From: an uncultured bacterium
Lineage (GTDB): Bacteria; Verrucomicrobiota; Kiritimatiellia; RFP12; UBA1067
Reading direction: 5' to 3'
NCBI GenBank assembly: GCA_902799955.1
Contig: CADCCQ010000009.1
Coordinates: 67,066-131,065, forward strand
DNA length: 64,000 bases
The position numbers were made by a program, and so were the translations under genes. Under the pieces are notes generated by a model that searched no databases, was not told the DNA's origin, and saw only the letters and a list, made by a program, of their open reading frames with translations. Every line of letters begins with the position of its first letter. The stretch's first letter is position 1. Below are positions 7,026-14,849 of this stretch, piece after piece.

Positions 7026-8399
7026 ATGAAGAAGGAAACACAGACGATAGAGTTCAAGCAGTCGTGGCACGACGAGTATCTTGAGTGGATTTGCGGGTAT
7101 GCGAACGCATACGGCGGGACGCTCTACATTGGACGTACCGATGACGGCGCGCCCATTGGCGTTGCCAAGGCCAAGTCGCTCATGGAGTCTATTCCGTGCA
7201 AGATTACCGACACGATGGGAATCATCGCCGATGTGAATCTGCTGAATGAGGATGGCAAGGACGCCATCGAGATCAAGGTCGAGAAGTATCCGTCCCTCAT
7301 CAGCTACCATGGCAAGTACTTCTATCGTTCCGGCACGACGATGCGGACGATTTCCGGGAAAGAACTTGATCGGCTTCTGCTCAAACAGCATGGTAAGACA
7401 TGGGATGCCGTACCAATGCACAAGCTGAAAGCACGCGACCTGGACTCCGGTGCGATACGGTTCTTCAAGGACGAAGCAGTCCGGCACAACCGCCTTTCCC
7501 GTAAAGAGTTGAATGTGTCGCGCGAGATACTGATGGAGAATCTTCATCTTGTTGACGATGATGGGCTCTTGGCCAGGGCCGCTATGATGGCGTTCCATCG
7601 CGATCCCGAAAAATGGGTGACAGGGGCGTATGTGAAGATCGGGTATTTTGAGGACTCGGACTCTGACTTACGCTATCAGGATGAGGTTCACGGTCCGCTG
7701 ATCCAACAGGCTGACAAGGTGGTTGATCTTGTTTACACGAAGTACTTGAAAGCGCTTATCACATACAAAGGCATCCACCGTGTCGAGCAATACATGTTCC
7801 ATCCCGATGCATTTCGCGAAATCGTGTTGAACGCCATAGTACACAAGGACTATTCAGGCGGCAATCCGGTACAGATAAGCGTCTATCCTGACAGGATATA
7901 TGTATGGAACGATGGAACATTCCCGCCGGAACTGAATACTGCGGCTAAACTGTTCGGAAAACATTCATCGAAGCCATACAATCCTGGTCTTGCAGGAGTG
8001 TTTTTCAAGTGTGGCCTTATTGAAGCATGGGGGCGAGGATTCGACAAGATCACGGCAGGATGCAAAGAGTACGGTGGACCGCGCCCAAGTTATAAGATAG
8101 GTGAAAGCGGTGTTATGGTGCTGTGCAAGGCGTGCCCCGCATATCTGGAATTGAAAAACGCAGGAATTGAACAGCTACCGCATACTACCCAAACAACTAC
8201 CCAAAGCACTACCCAGACAACTGCCCAAAAGATTTTGGCGATAATCAAGTCGAATCCAAATGTCTCTAGGTCTGCTTTGTCACGGGAAATCGGATTGTCG
8301 TCAGACGGAATCAAGTGGCATCTCCAAAAGCTGAAGGAAGGTAATGCAATCCGGCGCGTTGGCCCCAAATACGGAGGCCATTGGGAAGTCGTTGAATGA
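7026..8399 (+). CDS. AlbA_2 (Schlafen-like) DNA-binding protein with ATPase-like and winged-helix domains
   Basis: 457 aa. Residues 1-~120 match the AlbA_2/Schlafen-type domain (TIEFKQSWHDEYLEWICGYANAYGGTLYIG). Residues ~245-360 carry the HATPase_c_4 hallmark (REIVLNAIVHKDYSGGNPVQIS, VWNDGTFP, GLIEAWGRGFDKI). A Thr/Gln linker made of near-repeats (TTQTTTQSTTQTTAQ, ~390-404) joins a C-terminal winged helix (VSRSALSREIGLSSDGIKWHLQKLK). Members are generally annotated as transcriptional regulators or ATP-binding proteins and are common on mobile and defence islands. It is flanked on both sides by the MAMPQRDD repeat. It has its own promoter. The regulatory role is inferred from the family. Confidence 0.85.
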   Translation: MKKETQTIEFKQSWHDEYLEWICGYANAYGGTLYIGRTDDGAPIGVAKAKSLMESIPCKITDTMGIIADVNLLNEDGKDAIEIKVEKYPSLISYHGKYFYRSGTTMRTISGKELDRLLLKQHGKTWDAVPMHKLKARDLDSGAIRFFKDEAVRHNRLSRKELNVSREILMENLHLVDDDGLLARAAMMAFHRDPEKWVTGAYVKIGYFEDSDSDLRYQDEVHGPLIQQADKVVDLVYTKYLKALITYKGIHRVEQYMFHPDAFREIVLNAIVHKDYSGGNPVQISVYPDRIYVWNDGTFPPELNTAAKLFGKHSSKPYNPGLAGVFFKCGLIEAWGRGFDKITAGCKEYGGPRPSYKIGESGVMVLCKACPAYLELKNAGIEQLPHTTQTTTQSTTQTTAQKILAIIKSNPNVSRSALSREIGLSSDGIKWHLQKLKEGNAIRRVGPKYGGHWEVVE

Positions 8400-8411
8400 T
8401 GGATGGACAGC

Positions 8412-8438
8412 CCCCATTGGTGGAGTAGAAATGGTGGA
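8412..8438 (+). repeat. 27-bp intergenic repeat, copy A
   Basis: Shares 25 of 27 bases with 11038-11064 (core GAGTAGAAATGGTGGA). Each copy begins within 13 bases of a gene's stop codon. It is followed here by the MAMPQRDD repeat. Confidence 0.6.
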
Positions 8439-8447
8439 GTAGAGACT

Positions 8448-8493
8448 ATGGCGATGCCGCAGAGAGACGATACGATTGAGGCGATCAAGCGAC
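8448..8493 (+). repeat. MAMPQRDD direct repeat, copy 2
   Basis: One mismatch over 46 bases against 6839-6884. It begins 49 bases after the stop of the AlbA_2 gene, so copies 1 and 2 bracket that gene as a 1.6-kb unit. Confidence 0.8.
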
Positions 8494-8675
8494 GAGCGGC
8501 GGAGAAGAAGGCCGTTGAGGGAAAGAAGAGGGCCGAGGCGCGTGCCCGCGCCGCGTATCGGCGGAAGCAATGGCAGGGTGCGAGGTGCGGATCGAAACGC
8601 TTTCCGCCGACCAGCAGGAGCCGGCGAGGAAGGAAAGGGAGAAAGTCCTGCACCCGTTCGAGCGGGTATGCATAA
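8448..8675 (+). CDS. 75-aa basic microprotein with MAMPQRDD start
   Basis: Starts MAMPQRDDTIEAIKRRAAEK and then becomes strongly Arg/Lys rich (RAEARARAAYRRKQW, SRSRRGRKGRK). The first 15 codons duplicate the start of the 46-aa frame at 6839. The rest is unlike it and may simply be a repeat start joined to non-coding sequence. No ribosome site is clear. A promoter for vapB overlaps the region just after it. Confidence 0.3.
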   Translation: MAMPQRDDTIEAIKRRAAEKKAVEGKKRAEARARAAYRRKQWQGARCGSKRFPPTSRSRRGRKGRKSCTRSSGYA

Positions 8676-8690
8676 ATCAATAAATCCATA

Positions 8691-8719
8691 TTGATGTGCC
8701 GAATCAAATATGATATAAT
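8691..8719 (+). promoter_or_regulatory. vapBC promoter, predicted leaderless
   Basis: TTGATG (8691-8696), a 17-base spacer, and TATAAT (8714-8719) preceded by TGA (extended -10). The vapB ATG is at 8727, 7 bases after the -10, so transcription should start at or next to the ATG. The region is AT-rich and would be the expected site of VapBC autoregulation. Confidence 0.8.
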
Positions 8720-8726
8720 TAGCGCC

Positions 8727-8990
8727 ATGAGAACAACACTAGACATCCCGGATACGATGTATCGACGCATTAAGACGCGGACGGCCCAGGAGGGCAGTAC
8801 CGTTCGCGCCATTACGTTGGTTCTTTATTCGCAGTGGCTTGGAGACGAGCCCCGTACCGAGGCCACACGGCAGAGAAAGGGTAGGAGGCCAAAGACCCCA
8901 TCATGGTTTGGAAGCGTCAAGGTCGATCCGAATCTGCCGCACGACATGGCATCCATTCGTGAAAGCATCGCCCGCCGGCACGGAGAATAA
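8727..8990 (+). CDS. vapB: VapB-like antitoxin
   Basis: 87 aa. The N-terminus MRTTLDIPDTMYRRIKTRTAQEG with TVRAITLVLYSQWL fits a ribbon-helix-helix DNA-binding antitoxin. The C-terminal segment (KTPSWFGSVKVDPNLPHDMASIRESIARRH) would be the toxin-binding tail. It is followed after 3 bases by a PIN-domain toxin gene, the classical VapBC order. The start at 8727 is chosen because it matches the RHH start and lies 7 bases from a near-perfect -10, predicting a leaderless message. In this family the antitoxin binds the toxin and represses the shared promoter. Confidence 0.85.
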   Translation: MRTTLDIPDTMYRRIKTRTAQEGSTVRAITLVLYSQWLGDEPRTEATRQRKGRRPKTPSWFGSVKVDPNLPHDMASIRESIARRHGE

Positions 8991-8993
8991 GCC

Positions 8994-9392
8994 ATGACAT
9001 TTGGGTTGGATACATCCGTGGTGCTGCGGCTTCTTACTGGACAGCCACAGGAGCTTGCTGCCCATACACTTGCTCGTTACCAAGAAGGAATTGCCAACGG
9101 GGATTCCTTTTATGTGAGTGATGTTGTCGCGTCCGAGGCGTACTATGCGATTCAGCATCATTACGGCAAGTCCAAGGAAGAGGCACTGTCGGCGCTGAAG
9201 GATTTCTCGTCTGGGGAAGGGATTTCGTTTTCGCAGAATTTTGCCGTGTCGATCAACACGCCGAACATCCATAAGGTGAATCCTGGATTTGTTGATCGGA
9301 TGCTTGCTTCTGGCTATAGGGAACAGGGACAAATTACGCTTTCGTGTGAAAAGTCGTTCAGGCGCCTTGCGGGTACAGAGGTGATTTTATAA
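8994..9392 (+). CDS. vapC: PIN-domain toxin VapC
   Basis: 132 aa, the usual length for VapC. PIN-domain acidic residues are visible: FGLDTSVVLRLL (Asp 6), VASEAYYAI (Glu near 45) and GFVDRMLASGY (Asp near 100). VapC toxins are Mg2+-dependent ribonucleases that cleave tRNA or rRNA to stop growth. The ATG lies 3 bases after the vapB stop, so translation is coupled. An HsdS relic follows. Its location in the accessory island fits a stabilising toxin-antitoxin module. Confidence 0.88.
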   Translation: MTFGLDTSVVLRLLTGQPQELAAHTLARYQEGIANGDSFYVSDVVASEAYYAIQHHYGKSKEEALSALKDFSSGEGISFSQNFAVSINTPNIHKVNPGFVDRMLASGYREQGQITLSCEKSFRRLAGTEVIL

Positions 9393-9405
9393 GAAAGGAT
9401 GATAC

Positions 9406-9483
9406 CATTATGCCAGAGAAGGCCACACGCGCATCGTCGCCAATCTGGAAGAAATCCTGCCGCTGTGCGAGCGGCTGAAGTGA
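9406..9483 (+). pseudogene. Relic of the 3' end of a Type I restriction specificity gene (hsdS)
   Basis: In the frame ending at the TGA of 9481-9483 the sequence reads GHTRIVANLEEILPLCERLK. This matches the highly typical HsdS C-terminus, in which an EQxRIVA element is followed by an L-x-LC-x-L-x end. No start or upstream HsdS domain remains. A ribosome-like AGAAAGGATGA and an ATG (9410) in another frame lie just before. This suggests that a Type I system was lost from this locus. Confidence 0.55.
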
Positions 9484-9519
9484 TTGGTTGCAATGCGTAA
9501 ACGAGAAAGGGCGCAACAA

Positions 9520-11037
9520 ATGAGGATATTAGGACTAATCTTCGTGGCCATTGCCATTTCGGGATGCCGCAATGTAGGCGTATTCGAAGTGCCAGGGTGC
9601 ATTGAGAAAGTTGGTGATGTTTATTACGGCTATAGCGGTGAAAGCAATGAATGCTACATCGTTCAATACAGGCTTACTGCAGAAGACTCGCTCAAGCAAG
9701 ATCGCCTCCACCAGGATTTCTTTTTCACTAATTTTGTCGTAAACGCCAATCTTCTGTGGACGCTGGAAACGAACCTCGTGGCATTTGCGAGATGCGATGG
9801 CGAAGTCGAAATCGTCAAAGGCGCTATGATGGACCCAGAAAAGCCCGCCGAACGCGACGAAACTGGGAAGAGGCGTCCGGCAGGGTATTTTGCAGCTGTC
9901 TATTCCCCCAGATCGCCCGAAAAGGCTTGTGCATTCTTCATCCCCGCCGAAGGTGCGGCAGAACCGCTGGCCACATATGCTTATCACCTTGGCAGTCTTG
10001 ACAACTACGGCATAAAGGCATTTCCAGATCTTGTGTCCCGGGATGAAATCAAGAATGTCTTTTCCGTCGCCGATTGGGGGTGGGCATGCTACGAGGATTC
10101 GCAGGTCAACCGACGCGACATAGTCGATCCAGACACCGGGATGCCGATTATGTCCATCCTTGGTACGGATACACGTTTCGTGACCGAAGAGGAAGCCGAA
10201 GAGGTTGACCATAGGGAATATGCCATCTTGAAAATAACGATAACGAAGCCGGTGTCCATGTACTCTAAAGACGGAAGGATCAAATATTCTTCAGGCTTTA
10301 AAGGTTCCTATGAGCGGCAGGCCTACGAAAAAGGGCCTGACGCAGGCCCCTACTGGCTTTCGCTTGACGGCGAGTATATGCGCGCGCATCTTCCGGTATG
10401 CGCTAAGTTCGAGAAGGGCCGTGGCCGCCATTGCCAGCCAGACGAAGGCATTTCTTTCGACGTTTGCTGCAAACATTCAGAGAAGGACAACAAGTTGTGC
10501 CACGATGCGTACACTGCGAAATTAAAGATGCTCGAGCAGACCAAAAAGTATTTTTGCTGGCGGGTGGTCGATGGAAACATAATCTGGGTTATAGGCGAAA
10601 ACGGCGAAAAGATGAAGGCCAGGATTTACGGAATCGACGCATTGAGGGCGGACAATCCATATAGCGACAAGTCGGTGGACAGGTTGGCGGAACTGGCGTT
10701 GGGGAAATATGTGTTTCTTGAGGAGATGCCGCGAGGACGGCATTACGACAGACAGTTTCTGATTCGTTTAGGCACAGGAGATGAAAAAAAGGACCTCGCC
10801 CTGCAACTCATAAAAGATGGTGCGGTCGTTGCTTGCACATTAAGCGGACGTTACGATTATCTCAAGGCAGAACAAGACGCCAAGGCGGCAGGGTCTGGCG
10901 TTTGGCACGACCAGACGTCATTTAGTGATGCAAAATTGCATTGCAACTCGATTGATGACCCTTGCGACCCAGATCCGATAAAGCACAACGAACGTAGAAT
11001 CGCAAATCCGATAGTTAGATTCGGGGCCCAAAAGTGA
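9520..11037 (+). CDS. Lipoprotein with C-terminal staphylococcal-nuclease-like domain
   Basis: 505 aa from ATG 9520, chosen for the GAAAGG site upstream and a lipoprotein signal peptide (MRILGLIFVAIAISGC, cleavage before Cys). The longer TTG start at 9484 would hide the signal. The central ~300 residues are unrecognised and Cys-containing. The last ~150 resemble an SNase/TNase domain: WRVVDGNIIWVI, KARIYGIDALRADNPYS, GKYVFLEEM, HYDRQFLIRL, KDGAVVAC and AAGSGVWHD. The Arg of ARIYGIDA and of YDRQ correspond to SNase Arg35 and Arg87; the catalytic Glu43 position is not obviously kept. It is probably anchored at the envelope facing the periplasm. Extracytoplasmic nuclease activity is possible but unproven. 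Confidence 0.65.
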   Translation: MRILGLIFVAIAISGCRNVGVFEVPGCIEKVGDVYYGYSGESNECYIVQYRLTAEDSLKQDRLHQDFFFTNFVVNANLLWTLETNLVAFARCDGEVEIVKGAMMDPEKPAERDETGKRRPAGYFAAVYSPRSPEKACAFFIPAEGAAEPLATYAYHLGSLDNYGIKAFPDLVSRDEIKNVFSVADWGWACYEDSQVNRRDIVDPDTGMPIMSILGTDTRFVTEEEAEEVDHREYAILKITITKPVSMYSKDGRIKYSSGFKGSYERQAYEKGPDAGPYWLSLDGEYMRAHLPVCAKFEKGRGRHCQPDEGISFDVCCKHSEKDNKLCHDAYTAKLKMLEQTKKYFCWRVVDGNIIWVIGENGEKMKARIYGIDALRADNPYSDKSVDRLAELALGKYVFLEEMPRGRHYDRQFLIRLGTGDEKKDLALQLIKDGAVVACTLSGRYDYLKAEQDAKAAGSGVWHDQTSFSDAKLHCNSIDDPCDPDPIKHNERRIANPIVRFGAQK

Positions 11038-11064
11038 CCCCATTTGTTGAGTAGAAATGGTGGA
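11038..11064 (+). repeat. 27-bp intergenic repeat, copy B
   Basis: Starts one base after the stop codon of the SNase-like lipoprotein gene. It differs at two positions from 8412-8438. Confidence 0.6.
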
Positions 11065-11101
11065 ATTCGTGGAAATGTTTCATGAAGGAAAGGATACAAA
11101 G

Positions 11102-12091
11102 ATGAAATTGACATCAATGATGGTTGTCTCAATGCTGGCCATGCCAGCTGTCTTCGCCGCGACGAACGAAGCGGACGTCGCCTACTACCAAGTGGTGAAA
11201 AACGACACGCTTTGGCGGATTGCAAAAAGTCACGGCATCGGTGTCGATAAGCTGTGCGAACTCAACGGACGAAAGATAGGCGAGCCGGGATGGGATTTGA
11301 TCAAAGTCGGTATGCGCCTTCACGTCCCGTGTGCAAAGGCGCCGAGCCGAATATCCGACGATGAGGCGGTCGCACTCTATTCCGACGCCCTCTCCGCTGA
11401 ATTTAGTGAACCTTCGTATGATGATACATGGGTGATTTTCATTGACGTTGACTTTGACGGCGTTCTTGAGGCCGTTGTCGGAAACATCGGCGGTACGGCG
11501 CGGTGCAGCACGACGAGCATGTACTGCATCGACAAGGCGACGCGAGAGGTCAGGGAACTTGGTTACGACGAGGGGCGGGAACAAGGCGACATTTTCGGTT
11601 ACACCTGGAACGACGAGATCGCGCTCCTGAAAGACAGGCGCGACGGCACAAGGGCCTACCTCCTGGGAGGGTACGCGCAAGATAGCTCTCGACAGGATTT
11701 CGTCGTAAACGGAACCGGCCTTGCGGTTTTTGCCGGGGGGATCGTAAGGGTTAGGGATGTTGCCGCGATCTACGAGGAGCGCGACGAAAACAATCAGGAT
11801 ACTTATCGGAAGACATTCAAGTTTATGGGGCAGTACGTGTCGGAACAGGAGTACAGGGAAAAGGAGCGGGCGTTTAAGGCGCGTTACGAGAAGGTGCCTC
11901 TGCGCATCGGGTTGTGCAAGTTGGAAGGCGAGGGGTACTGCGTTTCGATAGGCGGACAGAAGGCTTTTCAGCGCAGAGGCATGACAAAGCAGAATTTGCA
12001 GGAGTGTATGTTGGCGTGTTATCGGGCTTTTTCGTGTGGAAACTTGCCAGAATCACGGCGCGTTTCAGCAAAGTCCACTGAGGCGCAGTAG
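11102..12091 (+). CDS. Secreted LysM-domain protein
   Basis: 329 aa from ATG 11102, with GAAAGGA 9 bases upstream. The signal peptide MKLTSMMVVSMLAMPAVFA is followed by a LysM motif (YYQVVKNDTLWRIAKSHGIGV, LCELNGRK, IKVGMRLHVP; ~25-78), which binds peptidoglycan N-acetylglucosamine. The rest has an FG-GAP-like acidic patch (IDVDFDGVLEAVVGNIGG) followed by Gly-rich strands, then a helical tail with several cysteines. No enzyme is recognised. It is probably a periplasmic cell-wall-associated protein. The last gene before the repeat that marks the island-core boundary. Confidence 0.7.
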   Translation: MKLTSMMVVSMLAMPAVFAATNEADVAYYQVVKNDTLWRIAKSHGIGVDKLCELNGRKIGEPGWDLIKVGMRLHVPCAKAPSRISDDEAVALYSDALSAEFSEPSYDDTWVIFIDVDFDGVLEAVVGNIGGTARCSTTSMYCIDKATREVRELGYDEGREQGDIFGYTWNDEIALLKDRRDGTRAYLLGGYAQDSSRQDFVVNGTGLAVFAGGIVRVRDVAAIYEERDENNQDTYRKTFKFMGQYVSEQEYREKERAFKARYEKVPLRIGLCKLEGEGYCVSIGGQKAFQRRGMTKQNLQECMLACYRAFSCGNLPESRRVSAKSTEAQ

Positions 12092-12103
12092 AAGGTCGTG
12101 CAA

Positions 12104-12126
12104 ATGGCGATGCCGCAGAGAGACGA
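12104..12126 (+). repeat. MAMPQRDD direct repeat, copy 3 (island-core boundary)
   Basis: The first 23 bases of the repeat (ATGGCGATGCCGCAGAGAGA and three more) recur here, 13 bases after the LysM gene stop. The following bases differ from copies 1 and 2. In frame it runs into fhs, but the fhs promoter and true start lie downstream. Confidence 0.75.
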
Positions 12127-12213
12127 CATTCCTACGCCGAGGTCTCTTGTCGAGCGCGGACGGCCAGTTGATGTAAATGAAGATTTTTTCACTACCCATT
12201 CTTCGTCTTTTTG

Positions 12214-12222
12214 TGGTATAAT
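12214..12222 (+). promoter_or_regulatory. Extended -10 promoter of fhs, predicted leaderless
   Basis: TGGTATAAT with core at 12217-12222, seven bases before the ATG at 12230. No good -35 is seen at 16-18 bases upstream, in keeping with an extended -10 promoter. The upstream strand is T-rich. Confidence 0.65.
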
Positions 12223-12229
12223 CTATCGC

Positions 12230-13993
12230 ATGAAACTTGATCCCGTCAAAATGAAGGACTGGCAGATCGCCGAGGCTGCGGAGGAAAGTCTCCGCAAGGC
12301 GTCCGATCTGGCGGCGGAACTTGGTCTCGAACAAGATGAGTGGACGCCCTACGGGGACGTGCTCGCGAAGGTGGACGTCACCAAGGTCCTGAAGCGCGTG
12401 GGCGCGGGCCGGCGCGGCAAGTACATCGACGTGACGGCAATTACGCCGACCGCGCTCGGCGAGGGCAAGACAACGACGACGCTCGGCCTCGTCGAGGGCC
12501 TCGGACGCCTCGGCAAGAAGGTCGTCGGATGCGTCCGCCAGCCCTCCGGCGGCCCGACGTTCAACATCAAGGGCTCTGCGGCCGGCGGCGGCCTCGCGCA
12601 GGTCGTGCCGCTCACCTCGCTCTCTCTCGGGCTCACGGGCGACATCGACGCGATCACGAACGCCAACAACCTCGCGATGGTCGCGCTCAACTCTAGGATG
12701 CAGCACGAGCGCAACCACGACGACGCGTGGCTCGCGGAGCGCGGCCTGAAGCGGCTCGACGTGGACCCCGACCGCATCCAGTTCCGCTGGGCGATGGACT
12801 TCTGCGCGCAGGGCCTCAGGAACATCGAGATCGGGCGCGGCGGGAGGCTCGACGGCTTCAACTGCCAGTCCGGCTTCTACATCACGGTGGCGTCCGAGGT
12901 GATGGCGATCCTCGCGATGAGCGCGGACCTCGCCGACCTCAGGAGGCGGCTCTCGAAGATCGTCGTCGCGTACTCGAAGTCCGGCGCGCCGGTGACGACG
13001 GCGGACCTGGAGGTGGACGGCGCGATGTGCGCTCTCCTCGTGAACGCGATCAAGCCGACGCTCATGCAGTCGCTGGAGGGCCAGCCGGTGTTCGTCCACG
13101 CGGGGCCTTTCGCGAACATCGCGATAGGGCAGAACTCGGTCGTGGCGGACCGCCTCGCCTGTGCGCTCGGCGACTACGTAGTCACGGAGAGCGGATTCGC
13201 CAGCGACATGGGCTACGAGAAGTTCTGGAACATAAAGTGCCGCTGCTCCGGGCTGAAGCCCGACGCGGTTGTACTCGTCGCGACGGTGCGCGCGCTCAAG
13301 GCGCACGGCGGCGCGCCCGCGGTGAAGGCGGGGCTTCCGCTCGACCCGGTGTACACCACGGAGAACCTAGACCTGCTGAGGAAGGGCTGCGACAACCTCC
13401 TCGCGCACATCGACATCATCCGCCGCTCCGGCATCCAGCCGGTCGTGTGCCTCAACGCGTTCTACACGGACACGCCCGCCGAGCGCGCGCTCCTCCGCGA
13501 GGTCGCCGAGGGCGCTGGCGCGAGCTTCGCCGTCTCCGACCACTGGCTCAAGGGCGGCGAGGGGGCGATCGAGCTCGCAGAGGCGGTTGTCGCGGCATGC
13601 GACGCGCCCAACAAGTTCGAGTACCTGTGCGATCTCGGCGAGCCGCTGAAGGACCGCATCGAGAAGCAGGTGAAGGAGGTCTACGGCGGCGACGGCGTCG
13701 ACTACGACCCGGCCGCGCTCGAAAAGCTGGAGGCGTTGCAGGCGGACCCCGAGACGGCACGGCTGCCGGTGTGCGTCGCGAAGACGCAATATTCGCTTTC
13801 GCACGACCCGAAGCTCCTTGGGCGGCCGAGGGACTGGCGCATGCCCGTGCGCGACGTCCTCGTCTACAAGGGCGCGGGGCTCGTCGTCCCGGTGGCGGGC
13901 GAGATCAAGCTCATGCCCGGGACGAGTGCGTCGCCGGCCTACAGGCGCATTGACGTCGACGTGGAGACCGGCAAGGTGAGAGGGCTCTTCTGA
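12230..13993 (+). CDS. fhs: Formate-tetrahydrofolate ligase
   Basis: 587 aa, slightly longer than the usual ~556. It makes 10-formyl-THF from formate, THF and ATP, feeding one-carbon metabolism or the methyl branch of acetogenesis. Motifs: TPTALGEGKTTTTLGL (P-loop), QPSGGPTFNIKGSAAGGG, LTGDIDAITNANNLAM, and LPLDPVYTTENLDLLRKGCDNL. The start at 12230 (MKLDPVKMKDWQIAE) is preferred over an in-frame ATG at 12098/12104 because the -10 lies between them and the extra residues belong to the MAMPQRDD repeat. The stop overlaps the cpaB ATG by one base, so fhs leads an operon with pilus-assembly genes, an odd pairing. Confidence 0.95.
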   Translation: MKLDPVKMKDWQIAEAAEESLRKASDLAAELGLEQDEWTPYGDVLAKVDVTKVLKRVGAGRRGKYIDVTAITPTALGEGKTTTTLGLVEGLGRLGKKVVGCVRQPSGGPTFNIKGSAAGGGLAQVVPLTSLSLGLTGDIDAITNANNLAMVALNSRMQHERNHDDAWLAERGLKRLDVDPDRIQFRWAMDFCAQGLRNIEIGRGGRLDGFNCQSGFYITVASEVMAILAMSADLADLRRRLSKIVVAYSKSGAPVTTADLEVDGAMCALLVNAIKPTLMQSLEGQPVFVHAGPFANIAIGQNSVVADRLACALGDYVVTESGFASDMGYEKFWNIKCRCSGLKPDAVVLVATVRALKAHGGAPAVKAGLPLDPVYTTENLDLLRKGCDNLLAHIDIIRRSGIQPVVCLNAFYTDTPAERALLREVAEGAGASFAVSDHWLKGGEGAIELAEAVVAACDAPNKFEYLCDLGEPLKDRIEKQVKEVYGGDGVDYDPAALEKLEALQADPETARLPVCVAKTQYSLSHDPKLLGRPRDWRMPVRDVLVYKGAGLVVPVAGEIKLMPGTSASPAYRRIDVDVETGKVRGLF

Positions 13994-14847
13994 TGAAGCG
14001 GCAGATTGTCCTCGTGGCCAGCCTGGTGGCGGGCCTACTTGCCGCGTTGATGACGCGGATGTACATCTCGTCGAAGGAGGACTACATCCACGCGCTGAAG
14101 ACGAAGTTCAACAGGGAGTACGGCGAGATGGAGGCCCTCTGCTTCAACAGGACCGTAGGCGCTGGCGAAGTCATAACCGCCGAGATAATCACGACCTGCA
14201 AGACGTACAGGAAGGGCAACGAGGGCGTCGTGCTGACGAAGGAGAACATATCCGACGTCGTCGGGCGCCGCACCGTCGGCTACCACGAGAAGATGATGCC
14301 GCTCAGGTGGAACGACCTCGAGGGCGGCGACCTGCGCGAGTCCAGGCTCTCCGAGGACGTCCGCGCGCACTACAGGGCCGTGTCGATAAGCGTCAACGGC
14401 CCGGCGTCCGTCTCCGGGATGGTGAGGCCCGGCGACAGCGTGGACGTGATAGGCACGTTCGACTTCCCGGACGACGACGGCAAGATCCGCAGGGGCGACC
14501 CGGTGACGTGCACCATCCTCCAGAAGGTCCTGGTCCTGGCGACGGGCTCGGAGACCTCGAAGTCGCGGCCCGCGCCCCGCGGCGGGATGGGCTCGATGCG
14601 GCAGCAGCAGGGCTACTCCACGGTGACGCTCTCCGTCACGCCGCGCGAGGCCGAGATGCTGGCGTTCGCCGAGCAGATACGCGGCAGGCTCGTCCTGACG
14701 CTCCGCAACCGCAACGACATGGAGACCGAGGAGGAGCTGCCGACGGTCAACTTCACGACGATCCGCAAGGAGATCGAGGACCTGAACCGCGAGCGCAACC
14801 CGACGGACAGACGTCGCGCCGCGAAGAAGAAGGAAGGCGCCCTCTAG
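13993..14847 (+). CDS. cpaB: Flp/Tad pilus assembly protein CpaB (RcpC)
   Basis: 284 aa. N-terminal membrane segment (IVLVASLVAGLLAALMTRMYI), then an SAF-like domain (VGAGEVITAEIITTC, VVGRRTVGYHEKMMPLRWNDL) and a beta-rich RcpC domain (VSISVNGPASVSGMVRPGDSVDVIG, GYSTVTLSVTPREAEMLAFAEQ, RLVLTLRNRND). In the Tad system CpaB sits in the periplasm and links the inner-membrane machine to the CpaC secretin. It is coupled to fhs through TGATG and followed by cpaF after 2 bases. No secretin gene is in the window. Confidence 0.85.
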   Translation: MKRQIVLVASLVAGLLAALMTRMYISSKEDYIHALKTKFNREYGEMEALCFNRTVGAGEVITAEIITTCKTYRKGNEGVVLTKENISDVVGRRTVGYHEKMMPLRWNDLEGGDLRESRLSEDVRAHYRAVSISVNGPASVSGMVRPGDSVDVIGTFDFPDDDGKIRRGDPVTCTILQKVLVLATGSETSKSRPAPRGGMGSMRQQQGYSTVTLSVTPREAEMLAFAEQIRGRLVLTLRNRNDMETEEELPTVNFTTIRKEIEDLNRERNPTDRRRAAKKKEGAL

Positions 14848-14849
14848 CC

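Noticed and set aside
1-12126. Insertion sequence or integrase responsible for the island
   Set aside because: No transposase or integrase motif and no terminal inverted repeats were found; only the direct repeats reported above.
12098-12229. In-frame N-terminal extension of fhs starting MQMAMPQRDD
   Set aside because: The extension is made of the MAMPQRDD repeat and AT-rich promoter sequence. The TGGTATAAT -10 at 12214-12222 lies inside it, and the family-like start is MKLDPVKMKDW at 12230.
12065-13306. Long minus-strand open frame opposite fhs
   Set aside because: High GC makes long antisense frames common. The translation is Arg/Glu/Val/Leu-rich without motifs, and fhs on the other strand is certain.
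14307-14849. Upstream extension of cpaF in its own frame
   Set aside because: Overlaps cpaB in a different frame with Arg/Gly-rich translation. The FHA domain starts right after ATG 14850.
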